Source: Lamellibrachia columna (lineage: Eukaryota; Annelida; Polychaeta; Sabellida; Siboglinidae). Taken from it: DNA of 64,000 nt. The stretch lies in the NCBI GenBank assembly GCA_963662155.1, contig OY759269.1, forward strand, positions 18,147,864-18,211,863, written 5' to 3'. Below are positions 53,764 through 64,000 of the stretch, in pieces (within the stretch, counting starts at the first letter, position 1; every line of letters begins with the position of its first letter). Under the pieces are notes generated by a model, which was given only the letters and a program-made list of their open reading frames with translations, ran no database searches and was not told where the DNA came from. Both the position numbers and the translations under genes were made by a program.

Positions 53764-55196
53764 TTGGTGACTCTGACGTCGAATTATCAACTTAACATGG
53801 CAGATATTGACTGTAGAAATGATGCGGCCGTCTCGCTGAAATTACCGCTTTTCTTGAAGACGAGCCCGAAAGTTTGGCTCGCGCAAGCCGAGGCGCAGTT
53901 TGGTGTGGTGGTGTGCATCACAGCCCGCCACACAAAATACTAGAACCACGACTGCCTCGATTACCGCCGACCATCGGACATGCTAGCATATATACTTTCG
54001 CTCAACGGCAGCAGGAGTCAGACCACAGTTGAGAATTGCATTGGTGGCCATGTTAACGTTTTGTTTGATTATAAAAAGAAAACGTGACCACTAAACATTC
54101 GGAAACTTTTTCACAGCAACTGCCATCATCTCATTGACATTCTGACCAAGGTTCATAAAAATCGCATACTTCCAGCTCTTTTAAAACGCCCCAACGTGCG
54201 ATGCCCATCAATTTTGACAAAAATAGCCATGTATTCATGCGCCCACGTGGCCCATAGCAGAAGTATTCCCATAAATCCCTCCGCCTGTTAAACTCTCAAA
54301 AAAATGCGCTATTTCACAGCCAATAGCTTCTACAAACAAACCTGTGAATATGCCTGCTCAATTGCACTTATGTCACATCATATGAATTCTTTAAATTCAC
54401 ATATCGCAATTTAATACGCCCTACATTCGTGTGAAACAATAAACAGGAAGGTCAACTGTGGTCTTACCCCAGCAATCCGACAGGTTCATCGTTCCGTGAG
54501 CGCTTTCTGCAGCAGCTACCGAATGACGTTCGTGTGACCTTGGCAGCACTCCAGTTAAGAGACTTGAATGCTCTCGCAATCGCAGCGAGCGCCGTGATGG
54601 CGGTTAAAGGTCAAGCGGACTTGAATGTCGTTCGTAAGCAGCCGGCCTCACCGCCACAATCAACTACCAAACGTGCATCTACTTCAAACAGAGACAAACT
54701 CTGCTGGCATTACGCACATTTTGGAAAGCGCGCTAAGAACTGTAGGACTCCCTGCTCATGGTCGGGAAACGAGCCGACCAGCCACTAGTAGCGACAAGTG
54801 CGACTGGTCACAAGAGCCGCCTTCTTAATGTTTGGGATCGTTATGCAGGCCAACGTTTCCTCGTCGATTCGGGAGCGGAAGTCAACCTTTTCCCAATTCT
54901 CCACGTGACCACTTGACGGGTCGATGAGGCGTCTTTCTCCATGCTTCTAACGGCACGTCGATCGCGACTTTTGGCACGAGGACTATACCTCTCAACCTAA
55001 GTTTCGGCAAACTACGTTGGACATTCTTCCTCGCCGATGTCGCCCAGCCTATCCCAGGCGCTGATTCCTTTCGAAATCAACACATGCACCTGCGTCATCT
55101 TCGCTTGTTGCCCAAGAGATTAATTGAACATGGACTAGTTGTGATCGCCGACAAATTCACACTTGGAGTCAACACAATTGACTTCCTTGGACATTT

Positions 55197-55389
55197 AACA
55201 AGATTTAACAAGATAGCTATCCCAAACAACAAGTTCCAGATGGCAAGTGGACAAGGAAGCCATTGGCTTATCGAGAGTCCAACAATTTTTCATCTATGTG
55301 TAGCCTGCCCTTATCAAATATCTGTCAATTCTATTTTTAAACATATTCACACTACTAGCATTAACACAATCATTTGGCAGTTTGTTCCA
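55197..55389 (-). mobile_element. CR1-like 3' fragment nested in the Gypsy reverse transcriptase
   Basis: Family 3' end ('aacaagattt' repeats, then 'ggacaaggaagccattgg') and a short ORF2 end. It is bordered by 'ttccttggacat' on the left and 'ttccttggccat' on the right, a probable 12-bp target-site duplication with one mismatch. It interrupts DFLGH at exactly this point. Confidence 0.9.
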
Positions 55390-56031
55390 TTCCTTGGCCA
55401 TCACGTCACCGAGGCCGGCATTTAGCCGCTGGCTGATATCGTCGACGCCATCAAGCGATTTCTAAGGCCGTCGGACAAGAAGGGCTGCAAGATTTCTAGG
55501 CATGCTGAACTTGTGTCACCGTTTTGTACCGCATGCCGCCAGCCTTCTGCACCCAATCCACAGCGCTTAGAAAAGTGAAGGAAAGTCATTGGCACGGACG
55601 GCGACGATGAACAATGCTATTTGCGCAGCCAAGGAAGCCTTGGCTGCAGCCGTACTCCTTGTACACCCGATACATGCGGCCTCGACTAGCATCACTGTGG
55701 ATGCTTCGTCTACAGCTACTGGTGCATCACTGGAACTGTACATTGACGGACACTGGCAACCACTCGCTTTCTTCTCAAACCAGCTGAGATGAGATGAGAT
55801 ATAACGCTTTTGACTGAGAACTTCTCGCTACCTACCAAGCAGTGCGCCACTTCCTTTACTTAATTGAAGTGCGCATTTGTCACATTTATACGGATCATAA
55901 GCCGCTCATATTCGCATTCACCAGCAGTGCCGACAGATCTCTGCGACAGACACGTCACCTCTCGTTTGTCGCAGTGTTTACGACGGATGTGCGATACGTG
56001 TCCAGTAAGAATAACGTCGTCGCAGATGCAC

Positions 56032-56270
56032 TGTCTACGGTTGTTAGTCGGTATTCATGTCTGCCACCATGTTGTTTACTTTCAAACATCCTTAGAATCT
56101 CCCGCGAAATAGCCTGTAGCCGATAACATGACTGTGACGTAGTTACATCACAGTCATGACGCTCGATTCGAAAGACTCGTGAACTAGACAGTTGATTCTT
56201 GCGTTTCAGCGCGTTTGATTGATTAAACGAAATGTTGAGACTAAACGATTAGTAGTTGCATTTTACTACA
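56032..56270 (+). repeat. 3' LTR of the Gypsy element
   Basis: Longer partner of 53557-53763 with an extra segment containing an inverted 'tgactgtgacgt...acatcacagtca'. Confidence 0.72.
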
Positions 56271-56381
56271 CATCATACGTCTTTACACAATATCATTTGA
56301 ATCACATTTTAGGACAGATATAATACTACCGCTCACGAGAAATTGCGACATCCTTTTATGAAAACAATTTCTTTCCCTCCC

Positions 56382-56557
56382 CAGTGGGTTCCATATGGGA
56401 ACGCCTTGAAGCGGTAGGTGAAGCTCTGATGGGCCGGTATGGGACACTGAGTGATGCAGCCGACGCCATCCATCTACGGCGTGTCGAGTATGAACAAGCC
56501 GTGCAAATGCAGCGTGAAGCCTTAGGTAAGTAGGTCATTGATGACTCGTATAACAAC
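56382..56557 (-). pseudogene. Copy C exon 3 (stops, lost donor)
   Basis: 176 nt, the same length as copy B exon 3. In frame it has stops in place of Asp/Gly and Trp codons, HLHG instead of HWHG, and the donor GT is changed to GG. Confidence 0.9.
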
Positions 56558-56583
56558 CTAGGACAAGTTTCAAGAACACTCAC

Positions 56584-56740
56584 CTGCGCCCCTCCATCAC
56601 CTTGATGGTAAGGCCGTCAAAGGTATCGTTCAAGACAATGAGGTCGCGCCTGAACCCGTTAACAGTGATCACCTCACTAGCATTGACAAACGTCCCTATC
56701 AAGTTGTCGGCGCTGACCTTGTGGAAAAGCTATCGATGAT
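56584..56740 (-). pseudogene. Copy C exon 2 (lost acceptor, 2-nt deletion)
   Basis: 157 nt against 159 in copy B, so frameshifted; the acceptor AG at 56742-56741 is AA. The donor gcgcag|gtgagt is retained. Confidence 0.88.
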
Positions 56741-57837
56741 TTGGAGAAAGACTTCAATTGCTTGTAATAGTATACGTAATACGTATTATGTAGTACCAGG
56801 AAAAACGCCCATCCTCTGGACGGGATAACCAGATTTCAGGATACACAACATTATCACAGAAATATCTATGCCTTCGTACTTGGTGTTGCTAGTTAATATC
56901 TCGAAATTGCGACGTAATACTGGCAGTTACCATAGTAACGTGTAGCGACGCCTTGCTATTGCATTACGTAACTTCGGACAATCGAAGAAACGACGCATGA
57001 CGTTGTCAACAAGTGTACGTAATTCTTCGCTTAGCGTTGTGGACCGTTGTACGTAATAACTACAAAGGGTAATTCGTAGAAAGGATAACAGAGGGATGAA
57101 TTTCGACGAACCCCTGAACGTTTGACGTCCGATATGCAAAGCATATTGGAGTAGTAGCATAATAAACAAACATACTCACGATCGATTATAATAAGAAGTA
57201 AGACAAAAGCATTGAGGGCTTGTGATAAGCTTGCAGAGGATCTCGATATGAACGCACGCTAAGAAGTTGAAACACTTTTATATCAACGTTTGAGTTTGTG
57301 CTGTTGTACTGTGACTCTGAAAAATGACATCTACACCGGAAAGTCAATTAGATGAAAGCTACATAATAATGTTGAGACTGGCATTAAGCATACACTGGAA
57401 CAAGCAAGCCACAAACAGCGAGCTGTGCTGTGAGTTGCCAACACTCTTAGATCAGATCAGAGAGCAGAGAGAGCGTTTCACAGCGCTACAGGGGCGAGAA
57501 CGAGCCAGTGTCTCGATTCGTCCACGGGTTACCAAAATATGGAGTAAGAAAAACAGGGGAGGCTGCATTCACTTACATTGACAACCTGAAACGTGACACA
57601 AGCTTGGAAGACTGCAATGAAAGATACACAATCGTGACTCGTGGAACTCACTCGACTTAAGAAAGCAAATAAGCAACATTCACGTTCAGGTCGTTGCTTG
57701 GTCACAACGTCTAAAAGAGCATGATACAATCAAGCTTCTTTCTTTTATCACGGTGCGAGCTGTCGCCATATAAGTCGCCCGAAAAGTGGACTTTGGTGGA
57801 ATCATTATAATTGTTGGTAGCGCGTGAGTTTCTTCTA
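56741..57837. other. Copy C intron 1 sequence
   Basis: 57300-57500 and 57600-57810 align with copy B intron 1 on either side of its 60-bp minisatellite (43560-43680; 44500-44770). Exon 1 of copy C was not found from here to the window end. Confidence 0.65.
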
Positions 57838-57857
57838 AACTCTCTCTCTCTCCCCCC

Positions 57858-57912
<55 letters not shown>
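57838..57912 (+). repeat. (CT)n microsatellite
   Basis: Nearly pure CT tract with a short C-rich interruption. Confidence 0.95.
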
Positions 57913-57914
<2 letters not shown>

Positions 57915-59814
57915 TATCCAATTAGTTATATTATTTTGAGTAAATGCATGTGGCACTATTTAAACATTTGATGTGTAAATATTATGACCATCTTTTGTCA
58001 GTGAAACACCTCCTCGGAGTGAACAACAAATGTGTGCTAGTAACGTAGAAGTGTGGCCATCATAGTACACATCTAGGCGCGATAGAGGTGTTATTATTAA
58101 TTATTATGATTATAAAATGACGTATTTGGTCAAAGTCACAAAAAAACATAAAATATTTAGCATTTGTTCAGAACACCCCGTCCTGAATACGTGGAATGGG
58201 ACATAAGGTGATGCGCATGTCGCTAATCAAAAAGCACAATCATTTGCCGCCCGCCTCATTATACACATGCAATCATGAACATATACCGTAACAAGAAGTT
58301 TAACTATTTATTCATCAATTTGTACACACATTAAAATATAAATATCATATCACCTAACATATCAAGGAAAGCCCAAGAAGCACCAAAATGCTGCAAAAAA
58401 GCAGACACAGTTTTAATACAATTTGCATAAACAAGCGTCAATGTGAATTAATATCCATTTCACCCTTTACGTGGCTCCACTGCTGCTGAGATTCGCTTGT
58501 CCCACAAGTGGGACGACCAAGCCACCGTCCACCATGCGTAATGCTATACGTTGTTGGACATTGAGAACCTATGCGACGACATTTAGTCGCTACAAGGATA
58601 TGTTTCTTTTGTTCGTGTTTTGTTCAGATCATCGTTAGTAAAGGTGATGTGTATGCAGCGTTATTGAGGCGAGATGTCTGCCGCTCACACGCCGCGATAA
58701 TTGTAGTTCTCTTCGCTCTGTTAATTACTCAAACAACAAAAAGGATTCTTTGTGGCCGTCACACGAGGATTTGGAAAAGCGGCTAATATTTAGATACAGC
58801 AGGGTGTGTACCTATTGTTTTTCATGTCAAATACCTGACGACGTAAGACAACTCCCACAATTCACGACTAGATTTAGTGCAAGTTGAGAACATTCTGGTG
58901 CGCCATCTGGTGTACATAAACGCACAGGTAAATAGGCCACAGGTGTGTAGAAATGTGTCTACAAATAGTAATCATAGCTTAAAATGAACAGTGCTTGTTT
59001 TGTTCTCGAATTAATTCACTTTTTTTGTAATGACATTAAAATGTGGTTATTTGTTCGTGTTTTTCTCTTTATCTGTTGGGTAAAAACCTTTCTTAATATA
59101 TGCTGTGTGTCCCATGTCGTCATTCTGGTTGTTTTTGCTGTTGACGGATATTTTAGCCAAATGCTCATTTGAGTGAATCATAACATCGCCTTGATGCTAT
59201 TGTCACACCCACAGTACAGGACATACGGGCACAGGTACAACAAGCAATTGTGTATGTGTTTTAGGATTAATGATATGTTAACTCAATATTTTTTTCCGCA
59301 CCACGGATTGCATTAAAAAATAGCAAAAAATAATGATAAAGTTTTGCGACTACAATCGAACGTTACATGATATTGTCTAGCAAATTACCGTTTGGTCATT
59401 GCAGTATTTTGTGCATTTTTTTTGTGATGTGATATCCTCTACAATAAGCAATGATAATAACTCTTCCCAAATTAGAAATAATGTCCTTTCCGGGCTGTCT
59501 TCGTTCCCGTCGGCTTTGTGTTCACACAAGAAGACGGTATAACGAGTGAATGCGTTGTTGGAGTCTTACTCAAATGTTTACTAAGTAGAATAGCAGTGGC
59601 ATATTAAAGGGGGTAATTTGGTCTTTGCCACATTTGGCTTAATTGTTGGATCGTCTTCGTATATAGTTGCGTCATCGGACACCCTTAATGCGTTTATTTC
59701 AATAACAAATGAAGTAATTTCCGCCGCCGGATTTTCAGGTTGTTTTTTATGACCCGTACTTGCGTTGGTGTACCACACGAACGATCGATATTTTATTCAC
59801 TTCAATATATAAAG
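57913..59814. other. Unassigned intergenic sequence
   Basis: Small frames only, none with recognisable motifs. AT-rich. Nothing supportable as a gene. Confidence 0.5.
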
Positions 59815-60035
59815 CCGTTCTCACAGAAGACAACAAATGAATGGAACTAATTATCAACAGAGTGTGTAAGTGCTTGCAGCGTGAATATGTTTTAAAAACC
59901 AGGTTAACACATATCTCAAGAGGGAGGGTTACACATAGACGAAAAATGTTAGACTCTCCATAAGCCAGTGGTTACCTTGTCCACTTGCCATCTGGCCATT
60001 TGCCTGAGATAGCAATCTTGTTATATCGTGTTCTT
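59815..60035 (+). mobile_element. CR1-like 3' fragment
   Basis: Degraded ORF2 end ('aacaaatgaatggaactaat' region) followed by the family 3' UTR ('ctccataagccagtggttac', 'ccacttgccatctgg') ending 'aatcttgttata'. Confidence 0.82.
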
Positions 60036-60317
60036 TTTTATTCGTTCCTGCTCATTCGCTACCTGTTCACCATAACATTGTCAGTACGACCGCCTCTTGC
60101 AGTGAAATTATTCATATTGTGTTAATCACAAGGTGACATTTGAATGTTACTTTTTTTTCTTACGATGTTTCGATTTACATTAAACAAATTGCGTTAATTA
60201 TATTGTGCTTGAGATTCATGGATTTGAAAAAGTCTCCCAAATATTATATATTATGTTTAAGGGCGAAAACGAAGATAGGAAAAGATCAAAATTGCATTGT
60301 GTGAAAATGAGAAGTTA

Positions 60318-60800
60318 CTTAACAAGATTTAACATGATTGCTGTCGCAGATGGGAGTATTGCTAAGACATCAATCATAGCAAAGCATTCATTTTGGCACC
60401 ATATCGTACACTATTTATTGCTTACTTCTCATTGGCTGAAAATAAAATATTTTCCAGGATGGTCACTAGTCTGGTAGCTAGAGGGCAGCAGCTAAAAGCA
60501 GCTTACACAGCATGTGACAACTGCCATACAAAGCAAACATGTCAACTGGACAAGGAAGTTCTTGGCTAATCGAGAGTCCATCAATTTGTTTATCTATGTA
60601 ACCCGTCCTTCTGAGATCTATATTTATCAATTTTGTTTTAAGACATATTCACGCTACTGGCATTTACACAATCTGTAGAAAGTGTGTTCCATTATTTAAT
60701 TGATCTCTGTGAGAATGAGTACTTTCTGATATCCAATCTACACTGATCCTTCAATAATGTTACTTCGTGTCAGATAGTTCTACTGTCTTACTTCAACAAG
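60318..60800 (-). mobile_element. CR1-like 3' fragment, interrupted
   Basis: The terminal 'aacaagatttaacatgatt' at 60318 is separated by about 190 bp of other sequence from the rest of the 3' UTR and ORF2 end (60540-60800). Confidence 0.7.
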
Positions 60801-61010
60801 TAAAGCGTGTAGTGACACAGCGATAGGAAGAAACAGATGAATGTGTTTAATGGTAGCTATGAAGCTACACTTAGAATAGGCGTCGCGTGTCTGAAGTTAG
60901 TAGATGCACGTTACGTGTAATGCCCAGTACCAGTAACGTATACAGTGCATGCATACATTAAATGAGCATTTAAATTATATGATATGACATGAAGAAATGT
61001 CAGTAATCTG

Positions 61011-61011
<1 letters not shown>

Positions 61012-61046
<35 letters not shown>

Positions 61047-61076
61047 TCCGTGCATGCGTGCGTGCGTGCGTGCGCG
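61012..61076 (+). repeat. (TGCG)n microsatellite
   Basis: About 16 units with two substitutions. Confidence 0.95.
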
Positions 61077-61754
61077 CTGCTGCTGCCGCGGGCAATTAAT
61101 ATCGACTGATTTCACCAGAACGTTGGCAAACAAATGAAAACTTCTGACAAGCCCAACAGTGACTCTCTATCTTTATTGTCATTCGTGTCCTTTGTATTAT
61201 CGCAATTTAAACCGATATACGTGCTGAAAACAGCTACGGTCTACAACCCACTGTTGAACGATGTCGGCACCATATGATTAATTCCTGCAAGACGTTCATA
61301 TTAATGTTGAAACTAATCCGTCCACAGGTTGATACAACAAACTATTAATAAGCCTACGACCATCCATGTAAAATATAGCATTTGGAGTTGTTGTCAAATT
61401 TTAATGCAGTTACGGTAGTGTATAGATGACACGATTGGAATAAGGAAATATGTCACATGTGCACATGCAGCTGTTGCGAATACGAACGAAGACGAAGGAT
61501 TTACACGAACGATTAATTGCTCAATTGGTCGGCCGATCCAGTGTCGCCCGGAATTGCGGTGGAAGAATCGGTCGCGTAAAAACCCTCGCGAGACAGATTG
61601 TCGAGGCCAGTTTGTGTTTACAATTGCATCGGTGGAATTGGGCATGGTCCCGATTTGACAGAGAGTAGCAGGCAATTTTGAAGCAGTGACCAACCAGTCG
61701 CCGACCGTAGACCATGCACCCGTCGTTAACTCTCATCAGAGCTTAAATTGGTAA
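61077..61754. other. Unassigned sequence
   Basis: Overlapping frames on both strands at 61394-61736 have no recognised motif. They adjoin the dispersed repeat and may belong to the same unknown element. Confidence 0.4.
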
Positions 61755-61990
61755 TGGCGCGAGTCGAGATCTAGACCGCAGTGTCTAGAAACGTCGCTCG
61801 TCTAAACGCAAGCATAAGTTAGTTGTTCGTTGTCGTGCGATACGGCGTCGCCCAACACATTGGGGCACAAATTGCTCATGTAAGTCAGACCTGTGCGTTG
61901 TCAAGAAGCCAGACCTGTGGCAATGTATCATCGCGTCTTCTGTCTCGGAATGGTACACTTAGCCCACTCATTGTAGCACAATGAACAGTC
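61755..61990 (+). repeat. Dispersed repeat shared with 14690-14945
   Basis: Inverted relative to the copy at 14690-14945; see shared words there. Not part of the oxidase duplication, so an independent interspersed element. Confidence 0.65.
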
Positions 61991-63539
61991 AGTGAACTTA
62001 GCGCTTCATCTCAAAGGAAAGGCTAATTCCAATCCACATCTGCGAAATTATTACACCGTATTCCATTTCAGCTGCACCGCAAAGGTAGCTATTTTCCACT
62101 ATGAACTATGTAATAGTCATAGCTATCTTTTATGATGTCGGAAATCTTTCGGATATGTTATTGGGACGTTTCGCATGCCCGTGTTTTCGGTGGTAAATAG
62201 GCGATGCAGCGACGTGGCAGACTCAGACTAGTTGGTGGCGACCTCCATGAGAACCACCAGACAGGCCATGTAAGCCCGGCCGACGCCTCGCGTACACTCC
62301 ACATGGCACAAAGCTGCGTATCGGCGACTCATGAACGAATTACATCGGGAACACGTCATGCGGCAGAACCTTGTATCCCATTGACTGCGTTTTGAGCAGA
62401 TGCCCTCTAGCAAGAGTCGCGGATCCAAGAACGGTCCACTACGGCGCTGCTCTCGATGGACGGAAGTGGCGTAATTGTGGACACTGCGTATGCGAGAAAG
62501 ACGCAGAATATTAGCAGCAGTCTTGTAGGCGACATCCTGTGACCGTCTCTTCAATTACAGTGCTCTGAAGAAGAAAATAAAGAATGTAATAGCAAAGCAC
62601 ACTTTAAGTCATGTTAAAGAACAGCGTTGGAAGAAACCCGTAGTTTGCTTTGCAGAACTAACATGTTTGTAGTGAATATATGTAAAACAAGGTAAACAGG
62701 TGCTCTCGAGTGGCACTTGTGAAACATAATACCCCTCGAATCGTTGCACACATACTTAGGCACTCTATTCAGCTGAGAAAGATTAAGCGACACTGCCATG
62801 CATGTAGCCTATAATAAAAATGAACTTCTATGGCGCCTATATTCTCAGGAACCTGAGCTCTGAGGTGCAACAAAGGAAAATCATTAAGCATAATCTTGAA
62901 CGCCCGTGGGCGCGCAAAAGTCATTATCAGTACGAGGGACAACAATTTTCACTCTGAAAACCATTGTTCTCCCCACAGGAAAAGCCGGCTTATACAGTAT
63001 GTTCCGAGAAGGCAAATTGCAAGATATGTTATGTGATTGTATGTAACATTTTAATACTAATGCAACACTGCAATAGTAGTTGTTCAACACATATGGTAAT
63101 TACTGGTAACTTTATCGGATATCATTGGCGTACTGGTAGACAATACCAGTTTAAACCATAATGATATATCATTGTGGTTTAAACATTACAACTGTGTGGG
63201 CATAATTATTTATACAAAAGTAAAATATTGTTTTGTTCTAATACACATTATAATAGCGTAGATATATCATACTTTCTATTTTGTGAACATGCATGTTATA
63301 TAATGATCTTTCACATATTCTGACATTCAGTCCATGTTGTTAGCCTTTCCATCGCATACTGGCAGATCTACTTCACTCATCAGCATCAGCTATTACAATT
63401 GACGCACACGTAACGCTTTCGTGCACATGTATTCGTCTTCATCTTGGATTACTGTTATTACAGTGCGTCGATTGGTAAGTGTCTTGTTTCGTAAATGCAA
63501 CAACCCGTTTGAATTGTCCCAATACTTGTCGCATGCGTG
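61991..63539. other. Unassigned sequence
   Basis: A minus-strand frame at 62554-62228 (108 residues, Arg/Ser/Cys-rich) has no recognised domain. The rest is AT-rich. Nothing supportable as a gene. Confidence 0.45.
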
Positions 63540-63638
63540 TGCACACACATGAACACACACACACTCACTCGCCAAACACACACATACACACTCTCTCTCT
63601 CTCTATTTATCTATCTATATCGCACACACACGCACGCA

Positions 63639-63670
<32 letters not shown>

Positions 63671-63776
63671 AACACACACACACACACACACACACTCACT
63701 CACTCACTCTACACACACTATTATACACACATACGCACCCACACGCACACACACGCACACACACACGCACGCGCAG
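63540..63776 (+). repeat. (CA)n, (GCAC)n and (CACT)n microsatellites
   Basis: Compound tract with CT and TCTA runs between; produces artefact Thr/His-rich frames. Confidence 0.95.
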
Positions 63777-64000
63777 AAACTTTGGTGCAAACAAAAATGT
63801 GTAGAAAATGTCATAAAAAAGTAGCAAGTATATGAATAGTTCAGAGTTTCTTTCGACGATCATGGTCATGTTGGTATGCATCAGCAATTGTTATGTTAAT
63901 GTGGATTACTCTTTGATGTGTAATTTGCCTTTACTGTTGCCGGTCTTAGGCAGTGTTTCCCAGATGTTGATTGATTTGGATTTGCCGTAGATTTCGGAGA

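Larger units (their letters stand above)
53557..56270 (+). mobile_element. Degenerate Ty3/Gypsy LTR retrotransposon inserted in copy C intron 3
   Basis: LTR-like ends: 53557-53763 and 56032-56270, sharing 'attcatgtctgccrccat', 'gaaagactcgtgaactagac' and 'tagttgcat...tactaca'. A primer-binding-like 'ttggtgactctgacgtc' follows the first. Gag shows LKLPLFLKTSPKVWLAQAEA and a zinc knuckle CWHYAHFGKRAKNCRTPCSW. Protease shows FLVDSGAEVNLFP. The reverse transcriptase tail shows KFTLGVNTIDFLGH. RNase H shows TVDASSTATGASLELY and YTDHKPLIFAFTSSADRSLR, then VSSKNNVVADALS. Most of the reverse transcriptase and all integrase are missing and there are many stops. The paralogous intron of copy B (about 39245-39260) is the empty site. 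Confidence 0.88.
51560..56740 (-). pseudogene. Copy C: multicopper oxidase pseudogene (parts of exons 2-6)
   Basis: In minus-strand order: exon 2-like 56740-56584, exon 3-like 56557-56382, exon 4-like about 52570-52389, exon 5 beginning about 52110-52045, exon 6 beginning about 51690-51560. Exon 2 has lost its acceptor (AG to AA) and 2 nt. Exon 3 has two stops, HLHG in place of HWHG and a dead donor. Exon 5 is almost wholly deleted. Exon 6 stops after LDLPFNQAF. LamG exons and exon 1 are not seen. It lies upstream of, and in the same direction as, copy B, so it looks like a tandem duplicate that decayed. Confidence 0.88.

Noticed and set aside
53557..56270. Endogenous retrovirus with envelope
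   Set aside because: Only gag, protease, a reverse transcriptase tail and RNase H relics are seen; no envelope frame and the element is too short.
63479..63835. Thr/His-rich 118-codon frame
   Set aside because: CA microsatellite translation.

Overview
This is nuclear DNA of an animal, most likely a marine invertebrate; the phylum cannot be fixed from the sequence. The evidence is a ten-exon secreted multicopper oxidase gene with GT-AG introns, together with CR1-type non-LTR, DIRS, Penelope, Gypsy and tRNA-SINE elements and very long CA, GA, TA, GGC and GGAC microsatellites. There are no bacterial-type operons and I found no RNA genes. Apart from the oxidase family, all recognisable coding sequence belongs to transposable elements.

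The cellular content is three copies of one gene: a laccase-like multicopper oxidase (MCO) with a C-terminal laminin-G/concanavalin-A-like (LamG) domain. Copy B (minus strand, exons from 49479 down to 20098, polyadenylation signal at 19961) can be assembled completely. Its ten exons total 2736 nt, giving 911 residues plus stop, with a signal peptide, all four copper-binding motifs, a Pro-rich linker and LamG. Copy A (plus strand, exons 3-10, about 3015-12515) is its inverted paralogue. It has matching exon sizes but a deletion at the start of exon 3 and a 7-nt deletion in exon 7 that removes LamG. Copy C (minus strand, 51.5-56.7 kb) is a clear pseudogene with only parts of exons 2-6.

Layout: 1-12.77 kb is arm A (copy A). 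12.77-19.81 kb is a spacer holding a CR1 fragment split by a (CA)n tract, another non-LTR fragment, a 19-bp palindrome, an 86-bp tandem array and a DIRS-like element. 19.81 to about 43.6 kb is arm B (exons 2-10 of copy B); its introns carry a 1.75-kb inverted-repeat DNA element, an uninterrupted (GGC)81, a tRNA-derived SINE, and an 11-kb block of retroelements at 27.4-38 kb that includes a CR1-like element with an intact 957-codon ORF2. 43.6-49.5 kb is intron 1 and exon 1 of copy B with a 60-bp minisatellite. 49.8-51.6 kb holds tandem repeats. 51.5-57.8 kb is copy C, broken by a non-LTR fragment and by a Gypsy element that itself contains a CR1 insertion. 57.8-64 kb is repeats and unrecognised sequence.

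Because copies A, B and C are paralogous, each supplies empty sites for insertions in the others, so the insertions can be ordered in time. The CR1 fragment at 1-240/42.7-43.2 kb, two SINE relics and a retroelement remnant in intron 8 predate the A/B duplication. The SINE at 26960, the DNA element at 21677, the block at 27.4-38 kb and the Gypsy element are later.
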